64,000 nt of DNA from Orientallactaga sibirica (Eukaryota; Chordata; Mammalia; Rodentia; Dipodidae): contig JAEOAD010000048.1 of assembly GCA_036365145.1 (NCBI GenBank), positions 15,817,001 through 15,881,000 of the forward strand, in the 5' to 3' direction. The stretch's first letter is position 1. Every line of letters starts with the position of its first letter. Shown here piece by piece: positions 10,184 through 21,260 of this stretch. A model generated the notes under the pieces. That model searched no databases. It saw only the letters and a program-made list of their open reading frames with translations, and was not told the DNA's origin. The position numbers and the translations under genes were made by a program.

Positions 10184-10424
10184 TTTTATTTTTTTTTTTA
10201 ATATTTATTTATTTATTTATTTGAGAGAGAGAGAGATACAGAAATAGGCAGGTAGAGAGAGAGAGAATGGGCACACCAGGGCCTCCAGCCACTGCAAACG
10301 AACTCCAGATGTGTGTGCCCCCCTTGTGCATCAGGCTTACGTGGGTCCTGGAGAATCGAGCCTTGAACCAGGGTCCTTAGGCTTCAAAGGCAAGCATTTA
10401 ACTGCTAAGCCATCTCTTCAGCCC
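10184..10424 (-). mobile_element. Dip-type SINE with TSD
   Basis: TSD core 'tataatttatt' on both sides (from 10172 and from 10425). The tail has a long T run plus TTTA units. Confidence 0.92.
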
Positions 10425-10571
10425 TATAATTTATTGTTTATCATATTCACCCTTATTGCCTTCTCGCGCCCTCTTTCCACTCCCACGCACCCCTTCCTCT
10501 TCCCAATAGTCCCTGCTGGAGGAAATGTGCCATTGAGGATGGGCTTTGAGGGTTAGTAGTCCAGCCCACTG
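10425..10571. other. Possible L1 3' UTR scrap
   Basis: 'ttgtttatcatattcaccc' and the following C/T-rich text resemble rodent L1 3' UTR read in reverse. Too short for certainty. Confidence 0.3.
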
Positions 10572-10717
10572 AGTGTTTAGAGCTGCAAAGCCTGACAGCC
10601 TGGGCTTGATTCCCCCGTGCCCACATAAAGCCAGATACACAAATTGGTGCCTGCATGTGGAGTTTATATACAGTGACAGGAGGTCCTTCTATCTCAAATA
10701 AATATATATTTAAAAAA
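10572..10717 (+). mobile_element. Degenerate Dip-type SINE
   Basis: The head is eroded. 'agctgcaaagcctgacagcc', 'cccacataaagccagataca' and an AAATAAAT tail remain. The CT block is lost. Confidence 0.75.
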
Positions 10718-10825
10718 TCTGTAAGTATCTTTGTCCTTAAGATATCATCCCTGAACTCCTCATTCTCAGGAAGCTGTCCTTTCCTTTCTTGGTTTTTTTT
10801 TTTCTATTTAAAAATTGCTTCTTGG

Positions 10826-11049
10826 GGCTGGAGAGATGGCTTAGCAGTTAAGGCACTTTGCTTGTAAAGCCTAAGGACCCAGGTTCGATTCTCTAGGTCC
10901 CACATAAGCCAGATGCACAAGAGGGCACATGTGTCTGGAGTTTGTTGGCAGTGGCTAGAGGCCCTGGTATGCCCATTCTCTCTCTCTCTTTCTCTCTGCC
11001 TCTTTCTCTCTCTAAAATAAATGAATAAATAAAATATATTTTAAAAAAG
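10826..11049 (+). mobile_element. Dip-type SINE, first of a pair
   Basis: Left outer TSD 'aaaattgcttcttgg' at 10811-10825. The matching right copy lies beyond the second SINE, so both elements lie within one target site. Confidence 0.93.
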
Positions 11050-11060
11050 AATGTTCTACA

Positions 11061-11271
11061 GGGATGGAGAGATGGCTTAGCGGTTAAGACGTTTGCCTGC
11101 AAAGCCAAAGGATCCTGGTTGGATTCTCCAGGACCCACATAAGCCAGATGTACATGGTGGTACATGCGTCTGGAGTTAGTTTGCAGTAGCTGGAGGCCCT
11201 GGCATGCCCATTCTCCCTCCCTCTCTCCCTCTCTCTGTATCTAATAAATAAATAAAAATAAAAATCTAAAA
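11061..11271 (+). mobile_element. Dip-type SINE, second of a pair
   Basis: Right outer flank 'aaaatttgtttcttgg' (11272-11287) pairs with 10811-10825. This copy probably landed in the A-rich tail of the first. Confidence 0.92.
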
Positions 11272-11287
11272 AAAATTTGTTTCTTGG

Positions 11288-11774
11288 TACTTCTAACTCT
11301 CACTCTTATCTTTCCGGCAGGTCAGCCATATTTTGATAGAGTCTGTGAACAACTGGCTCTGAGTTAAGGAGTAGAGCCTTATACTCTGCAACGCCATCGC
11401 TTCCTACTTTCTATTCTGATTTTTCCAGTAATGTTACCTTTATTTCTTCTAGCAGGCAGTTCTTTTTCATGAATTTCCATCATTTGCCTCTACCCAAATT
11501 TCTGAATTCATTTACCTTCGATCCTCCCGAGAACTTTCAGACTTAGAGGGTTGGGAAATGCGTCTGCTTTCTTCTGCCTCTAGTCTCTCCTAGTTATAAC
11601 AATTCTCCGCTGTCTCGGCTTGTGGACTTTGCACTCGGTTTTGTGACTCAACTTGTTCTTTCTTCCTTCGTGTTAAGTTGGCTTTAACCATAAAGAGATC
11701 TGTACGATTATAATTTAGGGCCTAGGGTCTTGGCTCGGCCATTGCTAGAACTCTCTGCACATGCGTGAGGTCCT
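11288..11774. other. No recognised feature
   Basis: Unique-looking, T/C-rich, with no open frame of note on either strand. Confidence 0.55.
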
Positions 11775-12073
11775 AAGAGGGCGTGAGACTGCCCAAGTTC
11801 AACTCTCTAGCATTCATGTAAACAGCTGGGTACGGCCTCCACGCAAGCCTGTAACTCCCAGGCCTGCAGGGGTGGAGACCAGAGACTTACTGGGACTTTC
11901 TGACTTAAAAATGGAGGAAAACATCAGCTCTGGGTTGTGAGAATGTGTCTCCAGGAAATGGAAGGATGAGTGAAAAGAGGGCATCTGATGTTCTCTGCAC
12001 ACATGCATCCAGGGCACGCACACCTGCACGCACATGCATACACTACACACATCCCACACTACATGTACTCCAC

Positions 12074-12112
<39 letters not shown>
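11775..12112 (+). mobile_element. B3-type SINE with (CA)n end
   Basis: Diverged copy: tRNA-like beginning around 'gagactgcccaagttcaac', 'cacgcaagcctgtaactccc', then the characteristic 'tctgcacacatgcatcc'-type end running into (CA)n at about 12073-12111. The CA array is a likely polymorphic microsatellite. Confidence 0.65.
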
Positions 12113-12129
12113 CAAAATGCTATAATTTT

Positions 12130-12288
12130 TTTTTTTTTTTTTGGTTTTTGCAAGGTAGGGTCTCACTCTGGTCCAGGCTGACCTGGAATTAACTATGTAG
12201 TCTCAGGATGGCCTCGAACTCTCTGAGATCCTCCTACCTCTGCCTCCCGAGTGCTGGGATTAAAGGTGTGCGCCACCACGCCTGGCTC
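12130..12288 (-). mobile_element. B1 SINE with perfect 14 bp TSD
   Basis: 'aatgctataatttt' at 12116-12129 and 12289-12302. Full-length minus-strand B1 with a long poly(T). Confidence 0.96.
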
Positions 12289-12349
12289 AATGCTATAATT
12301 TTTAAATTGTATAAATGAACTGTGTTATTGACTCTCTAAAAGGAGAAAT

Positions 12350-12355
12350 TTTATT

Positions 12356-12394
<39 letters not shown>

Positions 12395-12535
12395 TTTTTG
12401 AGACAGGGTCTCACTCTGGCCCAGGCTGACCTGGAATTCACTCTGTAGTCTCAGGGTGGCCTTGAACTCATGGCGATCCTCCTACCTCTGCCTCCCAAGT
12501 GCTGGGATTAAAGGCATATGCCACCACGCCCGGCT
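12350..12535 (-). mobile_element. B1 SINE with (TTTA)n tail
   Basis: The tail has expanded to a TTTA array at about 12354-12397. The head ends 'ccaccacgcccggct'. Confidence 0.95.
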
Positions 12536-12737
12536 AGGAGAATTTTTTTTTTCCATTAGAATATTGCCTCTCAAAGAGCCTTAACCAAACATTAAGTGGC
12601 TTCTTCTGTTTCTATCTAAATAACATATCTAAATTTACTTATTGTTTCCTCATGCCATTCTTCTTTCATTCCTTTTCTGTTTTGCTAGTTGCACAAGCAA
12701 TCTTGTTTGTATAATTCACATACAGTAAAGAAACTAA

Positions 12738-12883
12738 GCCAGGCGTAGTGGCGTATGTCTTTAATCCCAGCACTGGGAAGGCAGAGGTAGGAGGACTGCA
12801 GTGAGTTCGAGGCCACCCTGAAACTACATAGTAAATTCCAGGTCAGCCTAGGCTAGAGCAAGACCCTATCTCAAAACACGAAA

Positions 12884-12885
<2 letters not shown>
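12738..12885 (+). mobile_element. B1 SINE
   Basis: Full-length plus-strand copy beginning 'gccaggcgtagtggcgta'. Its tail has grown into the adjacent GAAA array. Confidence 0.95.
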
Positions 12886-12935
<50 letters not shown>

Positions 12936-12952
12936 GAGGAAAGAAAGAAGAG
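12886..12952 (+). repeat. (GAAA)n microsatellite from a B1 tail
   Basis: About a dozen GAAA units, then an imperfect end. Typical growth of a SINE poly(A) tail. Confidence 0.95.
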
Positions 12953-14340
12953 AAAATACTGTCCCTTCCCTCTCACAATGCTACTTCTAATATTTTTTCT
13001 TTTTCCACAAAAAACAATGTTCTCTTTTAGGGCCCTGTTACCCTCAGCTGCTTAGCCAATTTCTATCTCCTATTTGCCAACATTCCCATGGGACCTTGGG
13101 GAGGCGAGCTGAGCACAGATTCCTACTGTGTAAGGTGCCGTCAGAACAAAATGAGACAGGCAAATAAAACGTTAATCAAAGCAAACCAGCAAAAAAGCCT
13201 AGTTCGGTTCTCCTCCCCCATCCTCAGCCACAGAAGCCGGTAGACATCAGTCAGGGTCTCCCTCCCGCACCCTCTCATTGGTCGGTCATTTGGAGAGGCC
13301 TTGCCATAAATTAAATGGAAATGCCTTTAGTGATCAATCTACAGGGATACGACTGAGGAAAGGTTGTTAAACTTTAGAACCTCTCATTTTCTTCTTAATG
13401 AGCTTCCGGGACTGGAGGGAGGGATAAATATAGCCTTTCTCATACCTTCAAGTCCATAACCACACTACGAGCTTTAGAAGTACACACGAATTAAGCGTTT
13501 GCTCTGTCTTTAGTCAATATTCATTCAGAGCCTTTCAAGCTCCAATCATTTCTGCAGGACAGAAGGCTCCGGGGTCCTCACTGTTCTGTGTAGGAACAGA
13601 ACTCAATGTCTGTCCCACACACAGTACCCTGTGTTCTCCTGACACACACACTGGGGACCTGCATTGTCCTGTCTTCAGGTGAGCTCAGCCACCTGACCCT
13701 GTACCCTTCTTGTCAGGATGTCCTGGGGGCATGCCAGGCCCCCAGAAGGATAGGCCTGGACTGTAAAACCAGGCTAAGTAGAACAAGAGCCTTGCACTGC
13801 AACTTCTGAAGGAGGCTGGGGTGGGGAGGATGGGGGTGACTGACTTTCTGTTTTCAATTCCCTCTGTTACAATGCAGGTGAGAGTTTCCAAGATGACACA
13901 TGCAAACTCAACCAACCGGAGTTTCTAAGTGCCAGCTTCAGCAATCTCTCTTCACTTCACTCTTGAGTTCCTTGAGATGGAAAAAAAAAAAAATTAGCTC
14001 AAGTTTTCTGCATCCCTCCCCTTTAATCTCACTTGGAGCTGAGGGCCACACCATCGCTGTTGGTGGGGTAGACATCTGAGAACTTGGCCCAAGTCCCACA
14101 GCTGTCCTACTGCCAGCCTTGCTCCCTTTCTCCTCCCTAGAGTGAGTGTGAATCCTCCCACTAGCCTGGCCTCCCTGCCTGGCTCCCAGAGTCTTTCACT
14201 TTCTCAGGGCCTGGGTCTAAACAACTCCTACTCCCTACCCTACTCCCCCATCCCCTTCCCTCCTTAACCTCTTCATGGCTGGGCTGCGACAGATCCCATG
14301 CAGCCTGACTCAGTCCTGAGCCTCCTCTCTCTCTCTCTCT
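12953..14340. other. Repeat-poor island, no gene recognised
   Basis: Nearly 1.4 kb without a repeat I can name apart from an A13 run at about 13981. Parts are AT-rich with motifs such as 'ttaatcaaagc' (TCF/LEF-like) near 13174 and 'ccataaattaaatggaaat' near 13305. No convincing open frame. It may be a conserved regulatory block, but only alignment could show that. Confidence 0.4.
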
Positions 14341-14554
14341 TTTAAATATTTTTATTTTAATTTATTTATTTATTTATTATTTGAGAGGGAGAAATAGGCA
14401 GGTAGAGAGGGAGAGAATGAGCATGCAAACGAACTCCAGATGCATATGCCCCCTTGTGTATCTGGCTTATGTGGGTCCTGGAGAATAGAGCCTTGAACCA
14501 GAGTCCTTAGGCTTCACAGGCAAGCGTTTAACCACTAAGCCATCTCTGCAGCCC
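14341..14554 (-). mobile_element. Dip-type SINE with body deletion
   Basis: Goes from 'gaatgagcatgc' straight to 'aaacgaactccagatgc', missing about 20 bp of 'cagggcctccagccactg'. Flanks share 'ctcctctct'. Confidence 0.9.
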
Positions 14555-14654
14555 ATAGCGGCTCCTCTCTTGCCACCATCCGACAGCCCACTGCCTGTTC
14601 TTCTGGAAGGAGATGTCCACTGGGATCTGCTGGTGGGGATTAGCACTTTCCAGT

Positions 14655-14945
14655 TGCTATACTTTGGGTGCTAACTGTCCCCCCCTCCCACATAACCCCA
14701 AAAGGGCCATTATGGTGTCATCCTTAGGAGGTGGTGGGACCTTTTGGAGGTGGGATTTAGTGAGAGGTCTTTTAAAGGAAGTGGGGAGCCCTCCTCCCTT
14801 CTCTCTTTGCTTTCTGGCCATGAGGGGAGGTGTTTTGCTTTACCGTGTGCTCTTGCCATGATGTGCTTCCCTGCTATATGTCAAAGCATCAGAACCATCT
14901 GGAACCTCCAGAATCTTGACCCAAAATAACAGTTTTTAAAATGTA
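14655..14945 (+). mobile_element. MaLR LTR
   Basis: 'aggaggtggtgggacctttt', 'tttctggccatgaggggagg', 'tgccatgatgtgcttccc' and 'cttgacccaaaataac' in order follow the MT/MLT1-type LTR body to its poly(A) region. Ends not clear. Confidence 0.7.
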
Positions 14946-14964
14946 AGGCCTTTGAAGGAAAATT

Positions 14965-15201
14965 AAAAATTTTTTTTGTTTATTTTTATTTGTTTATTTG
15001 AGAGCAACAGAGAGAGAAAGAGGCACACACAGAGAAATAATGGGTACACCAGGGCCTCCAGCTCCAGCCACTGCAAACGAACTCCAGATGCGTGCACCAC
15101 CTTGTGCATCTGGCTTATGTGGGTACCGGGGAATCAAGCCTCAAACTGGGGTCCTTTGGCTTCACAGGCAAGCGCTTAACTGCTTAGCCATTTCTCAGCC
15201 C
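14965..15201 (-). mobile_element. Dip-type SINE
   Basis: Contains a small 'ccagctccagcc' duplication in the body and a shortened head ('ccatttctcagccc'). Confidence 0.9.
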
Positions 15202-15690
15202 ATAAGGCCTTTTATTAAAATGGATAAATCACAAGATGAAAACAAAGGCAACAGAAAATTCCACTTCTTATAACCCCCCCAAAAAACTTAGCACAATCTT
15301 AAAAAATAATTACAAAAAATATTGTAAAAGACATAATACAGATTTTTAATCTACTAATCAAGATTGTGTGGGTTCATAATTTTAAATAAATCTGAAATAA
15401 CACTTTTTATAATTCTCTCAGGTGTCATGTTATAGTGACACAAAGTTGACTTACATGCCAAAGATGGGCTCCCAGTTGCCTCTGATGGGGTCTGTGTGTG
15501 TATGTGTTCATGTACACATACATGTGTACATACACGTGGAAGCCTACATACATACCAAGGAGGTGGGAAGAATATTTATTTTTAGTGAAATAATGAACTA
15601 TACCCCAGAAGCTCAGCCCCCAATGCAGTTGCTCACAGACCCTCATTGAGCATGCCTGCTTTTCTGAGTTGAAAATCAAAAATCATAACT
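15202..15690. other. AT-rich unique DNA with TGTA-rich patch
   Basis: A GT/ACAT-rich patch at about 15491-15552 is simple sequence. The rest is AT-rich without recognisable repeats or genes. Confidence 0.5.
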
Positions 15691-15929
15691 TTATATTTTT
15701 GTTTATTTGCAAGGGGAGACAGAGAGAATATGGGTGTGCCAGGGCCTCCTGCCACTCCAAACAAATTCCAGATGCACATGCCTGTCAAGGCCTCTAGTCA
15801 CTGTAAATGAACTCCAGAGAACACGTGCCACTTTGCACATGTGGTTTTCCACGGGCACTGGGAAATTGAACCTGGGCCAGCAGACTTTTCAAGCAAGTGC
15901 CTTTCACTTCTGAGCCACCTCCCTAGCCC
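15691..15929 (-). mobile_element. Dip-type SINE, older variant with internal duplication
   Basis: The body segment 'gccactccaaacaaattcca' near 15749 recurs in diverged form near 15794 ('gtcactgtaaatgaactcca'), about 44 bp on. The head is of the older 'tgagccacctccctagccc' type. Confidence 0.82.
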
Positions 15930-16734
15930 TGATTTAGCATTTCTTGTGGCTCCTTCATGTCCCAGCAACCCTGCTCCCAAGAACCCAGAATTACTTTGCA
16001 TGAATCTATCCAAAACAACAATGAATTGGCAGAGAAGCACGACGTTTGCCCAGGTAGCTTCTGGGTTCAACGCAGTTAGCAGGCTCAAAGTCACGGAAGC
16101 AGAAGTGGGTCAGTGGATCATGGCCAAGAATTGGCCTGAGTGTCCACTCTTGGCCTAGTCTCTCCTGTCATTTCTCATTGGCGGGTTTCATCTCAGGACG
16201 GCAGCCTCTGCCACCATTGCCAACAGGGTTAAATCAAAGACCTCAGCCAGGAGCTCATGTTCTGCTCAACAGCTCCTAACTTCCCTTCTGTTCTGCTTGC
16301 TCGGGTCAAGTCCACATACTTCCTGCGCTGACATGCCTCGGCCGGACACCTTCTGCCATTTCTCTTTAGCACGCACCCAGGCTTCCGTGTTGGTCGTCTT
16401 TTTCCCACAAGACCCAGAGGAAGACGTCATCGTCAGTCTTGCCTCACTCTTGAGACTTTTGTCCTACCTTCTACCTTCCTTCAACGCTTATGCATTGGAG
16501 GCAAATCATTTGTTTAATGCGCCTCCTGAGTATCTCATGAGAACACACGGGTTTTATTTTCTTAGTTTGGTGGTGATGATGGTGGCGGGGATGCTAGTGT
16601 TTACATCACCTGTGAGGTACAAATCCAGATTCCCAATAAGTACCACTATCAGCGATTGAGCTAGGTAGGATAAATAGGGATGGAATGGCGCTGAAGAGAA
16701 ACAACTCCGCCCAGCTTTCTTTCTCACGATCACG
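15930..16734. other. No recognised feature
   Basis: About 800 bp. The longest plus frame (16297-16659, 120 codons) has a hydrophobic patch near its end but no family resemblance, and I treat it as chance. Confidence 0.45.
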
Positions 16735-16862
16735 GATGGTAATAATACATGCCTCCCAGGGTCATTATGAGTCGAAAATCTTTGTTATGAGCTAAAAACA
16801 AGATTATAGATAGAAGCACTTAGAACAGTCAGCACATATTAAATGTCAGCTCTAATGATAGA
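16735..16862 (+). mobile_element. MIR SINE relic
   Basis: 'aataatacatgcctcccagg', 'gtcattatgag', 'agcacttagaacagtcagca' and 'catattaaatgtcagctc' match the 3' half of MIR in order. An ancient mammalian repeat. Confidence 0.8.
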
Positions 16863-17337
16863 TGTGAATGCGGGGGTTCTGAGAAGAGCCAAGAGAAACA
16901 TTGAAATCAGATTGGAGGTGTCAAGGAAAGCTCTGAAGAGGCAGAAATAGCTACATTTTGATGGAAAAGTAGGACTTATCAACGCAGTAAGGAGGATGGA
17001 AGCACATCCAGGAAGAGGGAACAACACGTATGAAGAACAGAGAATTGCACCCTCCAATCAGGGACATTTGTTTCGTGGGGAGAGAAAGGTTCCCGTGAAG
17101 GGCGAGAGGCAAGCCAGAGAGCTTGGTGGAGATTAGCATGGAAGGATCTGAGAACTCAGGGACGGCACTTGGATCTGAAAGTGTCTGGCACTTTAAGGAG
17201 GAAGGATAACACTGGGTGTGTGTTTCAGCAAACCAAACCAGTTGGGTCGGAAGGAAGGAATTTCACTAGTCGCTGGTCAGGAAGACTGCTAACTTCTCTA
17301 CCCGAGGAAGAAAGAGACTTTATTCTAAGAAACTGGA
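16863..17337. other. No recognised feature
   Basis: Purine-rich unique sequence flanking the MIR relic. 'gaagaggcagaaatagctac' could be diverged repeat but is unplaced. Confidence 0.45.
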
Positions 17338-17570
17338 TATTAGTTTTCTGTTTCTGCATGACAAATGACTCCCCCCCAATTTTATGGTCAACTAACCACC
17401 TATGGGCTCAGTGGAGGCAGAAGAGAGTCGGGGAGGGCCGCTGGTCTGTCTGCTTGTCACCTCAGTGGTTAAAACATAGTCATTGGCTGTGACTGTGGGA
17501 CTCATCTTGGGGTTCAGAGTCCTCTTAACAGAATTTAGTTCCATGTGGTTGTAGGACCGGAGACATGGTT
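17338..17570 (-). mobile_element. Diverged MLT1-like LTR relic
   Basis: 'tattagttttctgtttctgc', 'cagtggttaaaacatagtca' and 'ccatgtggttgtaggaccgg' follow old mammalian MaLR-type repeats read from their 3' end. High divergence. Confidence 0.4.
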
Positions 17571-17573
17571 TCA

Positions 17574-17798
17574 TTTAATTAATTAATTAATTAATTTTTA
17601 TTTGAGAGAGAAAAAAAGGCAGAGAGAGAGAGAGGGAGAGGGAGACACAGAATGGACATGCTAAGGCCTCCAGCCACTGCAAACAAACTCCAGATGTATG
17701 TGCCACCTTGTGTATCTGTCTGCCGTGGACACTGGGGAATTGAACCTGGGTCCTTAGGCCTTGCAGGCAAGTGCCCTAACTGTTAAGCCATCTCTCCA
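17574..17798 (-). mobile_element. Dip-type SINE with (TTAA)n tail
   Basis: The tail is a TTAA/TAAT array at about 17574-17597. The head is clipped ('ccatctctccatg'). Confidence 0.92.
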
Positions 17799-18921
17799 TG
17801 TAGTTCAGAAGTTACATCCTCAGTGTAGGCACTCAAAGTGCCTAGTGTGGCCTTCAAGAGTAGATTGCATCAGGAGTGATCAAAGATGGTGCATATGCAA
17901 ATTAACAACGATGGTTCCTTTGGCTTCAATAACTGCTGGTAGATGAATGAGCAAGGCCAGTATGAAGCACACTAGGATTTTGGTTATATGGAAATGGGAA
18001 GGGTGTGGGATGGGTTAGGGTAGTGACTAGTGTTAACTTTGAAAAAGATGGAGGTGACAAAATTATCTTGGAGATGATAGCTGGAATTCTGTTAAGATTC
18101 ACAGATTTCAGAGGATTATGCAGCTATGGAAGGTCATAGTTATGGGGAACAAAGAGGAAAGAATACAGCCCATGAGGAGGTGGAAAGAGGGAATGTATAT
18201 GAGTTGTACATGGGAGGAGCAGGAGAGATCACAATAGTAGACTGGGTGGAGACAAATACAGAACAAACCTACAACCCACCATGAAGCACTGAGCAGTACG
18301 TAAACAAACAGTACCATCATGAAGTACATATGCCAGTATGGAGGTTATAAAAAGAGGCACTAAACTATTTAAAGTGACCAAAAGTCATTCTAACATGCAA
18401 ATGATTTAAAAAGGCAACATATAACAACTGAACATCAAATCTAAAATTTCTGTGTTCTAAAATGAGCTGGTATGACGAGAGGCAGGAAAGAAGTGTTCAC
18501 TGCGAGATCGGCAGATGTGGCTCTGACAGGCGTGGTGGGTCGTGGCCACTTCTCCATTTTGACCCATGGGTGGCAAGGGTGCTATACACCTGCAGTGCTC
18601 TCTGCTCAGGAGCCTTGCACAGGAGGGACTCATGCTGAGAACTCCCCTCCACCTTAGATATCTCTTGCACTGAAGTAGGTCAGTGTAGGCCGCTGTGAAG
18701 CCCATGATCCCTTCATCCCGGGAAGCAGGACCCTGGCATCAGACTAGCAAGGCTCTTGTTCACACCAGCTGTCCCCTTTTGCCCATGGATGATTGAAAGT
18801 GAAACTCATGTCATGTGCATGAAAAGAGGGATGGAGCAGAAGCCTGGGAACTCATAAACACTTCCTGTCAAAATTCTGACAATTACAGCATTGAAGAGCT
18901 AGGAACATTTGAAACTTCTAT
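17799..18921. other. Repeat-poor, no gene recognised
   Basis: Over 1.1 kb of unique-looking DNA. Frames at 18457-18705 (minus) and 18472-18657 (plus) overlap on opposite strands and show no domain. Confidence 0.5.
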
Positions 18922-19105
18922 TTGGGGTTGGAGAAAATGGCTCAACAGTTGAAGGCGCTTGCTTGCAAAGCCTGTGGCCTGGGTTCAATTCCCTTTAAAA
19001 TGAAGCCAGATTAAAAAAAAGTAGTGCAAACATCTGGGGTTCGTTTGCCATGAGCAACAAGAGATTCTGGCTTGTCTCCCCTGCCCCCCAACACACACTC
19101 AAATT
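18922..19105 (+). mobile_element. Degenerate Dip-type SINE
   Basis: Head 'ggggttggagaaaatggctc' and body 'catctggggttcgtttgcc' are clear. The CT block and tail have decayed. Confidence 0.8.
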
Positions 19106-19227
19106 CAGCAATACAAGGCTAATTTCCCACAACAGAGAGTTCAGAAGAAAAGTGGAAATTTGCCTTTATCTTTGAACAAATAGCCTGGTAGGTAGGTTGA
19201 TCACTAGAAGTAGGCACAGCTAAAATT

Positions 19228-19290
19228 TAAGTCAGTCACTCGGTCAATATTTATTGGCAATATTCTGGACTAGGCACTGCGCCAGCCTCT
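19228..19290 (-). mobile_element. L2/MIR 3' end relic
   Basis: 'gtcaatatttattggcaata', then 'ctaggcactgcgcc' resembles the reversed 3' end shared by L2 and MIR (TTTATTGAGC...CAGGCACTG). Confidence 0.5.
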
Positions 19291-19464
19291 GCTGTGTTCT
19301 TAATGCCAAGCATCTTGGCTTCCTGCACCCTGAGTTTGCCAGGCAGCTTAGAGAGCAGCTGAGAGGCAGGTGGTGGGCAAGAACCCTGGAATGTGAGCCC
19401 AGGGGGTCCTGCCTTCAGAAGCATTGGTTATGAAGTAGGGGTTAGACCCACTGACTTCTTGGAG

Positions 19465-19775
19465 TGCTGAGAATGAAAATAAGATTCTATACCGGGCCTG
19501 CATTATCAACAGCTACAGTCCCATGCTTGCCAGAAACCTGCTGCGAGATGATCTGCCCGGGGACAGGCTTGTCATTGGTTACAAGGGGACCACCCCATAC
19601 AATGATTGGCCAGCCAAACCCCTTAAAACCTCCTACACTTCCTTGAATAAACGAGTTTGCAGCAGCTCACCCTCTGCTGCTTCCACCTAACTCCCAGAGT
19701 CTGTGTCATGACTCCGCGCCTCTCACCCCCTGCTCAGCAGAGACCCTGCCGTCCCTCCTGGGCTGGCCCTAGGAG
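19465..19775 (+). mobile_element. ERV-like solo LTR, plus strand
   Basis: Promoter-like order: 'tgtcattggttacaagggg' and 'caatgattggccagcc' (CCAAT-type boxes), 'ccttaaaacctcc' (TATA-like), 'cttgaataaacgag' (poly(A) signal), then the U5-like 'gactccgcgcctc'. No gag/pol sequence follows. Ends are approximate. Confidence 0.6.
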
Positions 19776-19792
19776 GAACCCCAACATCACCC

Positions 19793-19890
19793 CACCTAAT
19801 GACCTCATCTTAACTGTCTTCCAAGGGCCCAACTTTCAAATGAAGTGACATGTTGAAGTACAGGGGGTCGGGAAGTGTGAATCCATTGTA
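19793..19890 (-). mobile_element. MLT1-like LTR relic
   Basis: 'ctaatgacctcatcttaact', 'aaatgaagtgacatgttgaa' and 'gtacagggggtcgg' match old MaLR-type LTRs in reverse. The neighbouring ERV LTR may have inserted into it. Confidence 0.55.
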
Positions 19891-20673
19891 CCCCAAGGCC
19901 CTCTTGTGTACTGGGATTGGACATCCTTCCAAAGATGTAAGAGTGAGACAAACCAAGGGGGGAAATGTCCTTTCAAATATAGCCATAATTACGGTAAGTG
20001 AGAGCCCGGGAGGAGCAGCTAGCTTTGTGGAGACTGGGGCATCTGAACTGGTGCCCAAGGAGTGGGTAGAAGTGGGACACGCAGAGAGGGCAAGGGCAAT
20101 TTCAAGAGGCGATGACACATGCCAGAGCAGGGGTCTCCGGGACTTGGGGGTACAGCAAAGCTGCTCAGCTTGAAGTGAAGAGGCTCAATAACTCCTGATC
20201 CAGATGCTCTGGAGACGCCGAGGAGATGCCAGGATGGAATGCTCCTAGGCATGTCCTGGGAAGCTGGTGGGGTGGGAAAAGCACCAAGCCTCTCACCTAT
20301 TGGTCTTGTGGAGACTGCCATTATACAAGGGTCAAGAGTATGGGGCGGTTTCTATCCCCTTGGCCCCCGAGAGACAGCATGGATTTGGGAGGACAGGGCT
20401 GGCTGCTAGACTCTCCCCATCTCGTGGTGGTTGGAGTCCGAGGGGATTCTGGCGACTATCTGCTGGTCACATAATATCCTCAGGGGAGACCCGAAGTTCC
20501 CTCCTGAGAGAACAAACACAGCAGTGCCCTTTGGGCCACACTAAATTTGCAGATCTGTGGGGGTTTGTGATGCCAACAGCATGCTGAAGCCAGTCCTTCA
20601 TCCTCACACAGCCAGGGAGACAAACACCCTGTCATTCTGTACTCCGTAAACAAAGGAGAGGGCTTGTGGAGTT
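19891..20673. other. No recognised feature
   Basis: About 780 bp, moderately GC-rich. Frames of 80-107 codons on both strands overlap each other and show no domain. Confidence 0.45.
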
Positions 20674-20689
20674 ACCATCCAGCACTCTT

Positions 20690-20807
20690 TTTTCTTTTTG
20701 GTTTTTCGAATTAACTATGTAGTCTCAGGGTGGCCTCAAACTCACAGCAATCCTCCTACCTCTGCCTCCCAGTGCTGGGATTAAAGGCATGCGCCACCAC
20801 ACCCAGC
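20690..20807 (-). mobile_element. B1 SINE with about 33 bp internal deletion, perfect TSD
   Basis: TSD 'accatccagcactctt' is identical at 20674-20689 and 20808-20823. The element jumps from 'ggtttttcga' directly to 'attaactatgtag', omitting the usual 'ggtagggtctcac...ctgacctgga' segment. Confidence 0.95.
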
Positions 20808-20984
20808 ACCATCCAGCACTCTTGAATGTTGTATTTTTGTTTTTTTTTTTTTCAATTCTGAATACAAAACCTGGGTCTTCTGAATGCTAGATACAATGTA
20901 CATGCTGTGCTCCCAGATGTTCTATTATTTGAGGAATAAAGATAAGAAAAACAACTGTACAGCTGTACATCTTTAGTAAAGATG

Positions 20985-21052
20985 CATTTAATTTTTTAAA
21001 AATAAATTTTTAGAGAGGGAGAGACAGAGAGAGAGTGAGCAAGAGGCAGCTG

Positions 21053-21110
<58 letters not shown>

Positions 21111-21260
21111 ATGGGCCTGCTAGAGCCTCCAGCCACTGCAAACGAACTCCAGATGCATGCACCACCTTGTGTATCTGGCTTACGTGGATCCTGGGGAATC
21201 AAATCTAGGTCTTTAGGCTTTACAGGCAAGTGCCTTAACTTATAAGCCATCTCTCCAGCC
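20985..21260 (-). mobile_element. Dip-type SINE carrying a (TG)n array
   Basis: A (TG)17-type array at 21057-21091 sits inside the CT/GA-rich block, followed by (GA)n and a normal body. The array is a likely polymorphic microsatellite. Confidence 0.92.

Noticed and set aside
10811..11287. Evenly spaced similar units suggesting a CRISPR-like or satellite array
   Set aside because: The units are complete SINEs with own tails and TSDs in a mammalian genome.
12073..12111. (CA)n as a stand-alone regulatory Z-DNA element
   Set aside because: It is the usual CA-rich end of a B3-type SINE.
16297..16659. 120-codon plus frame with a hydrophobic end
   Set aside because: No domain, no splice sites and low expectation of being coding.
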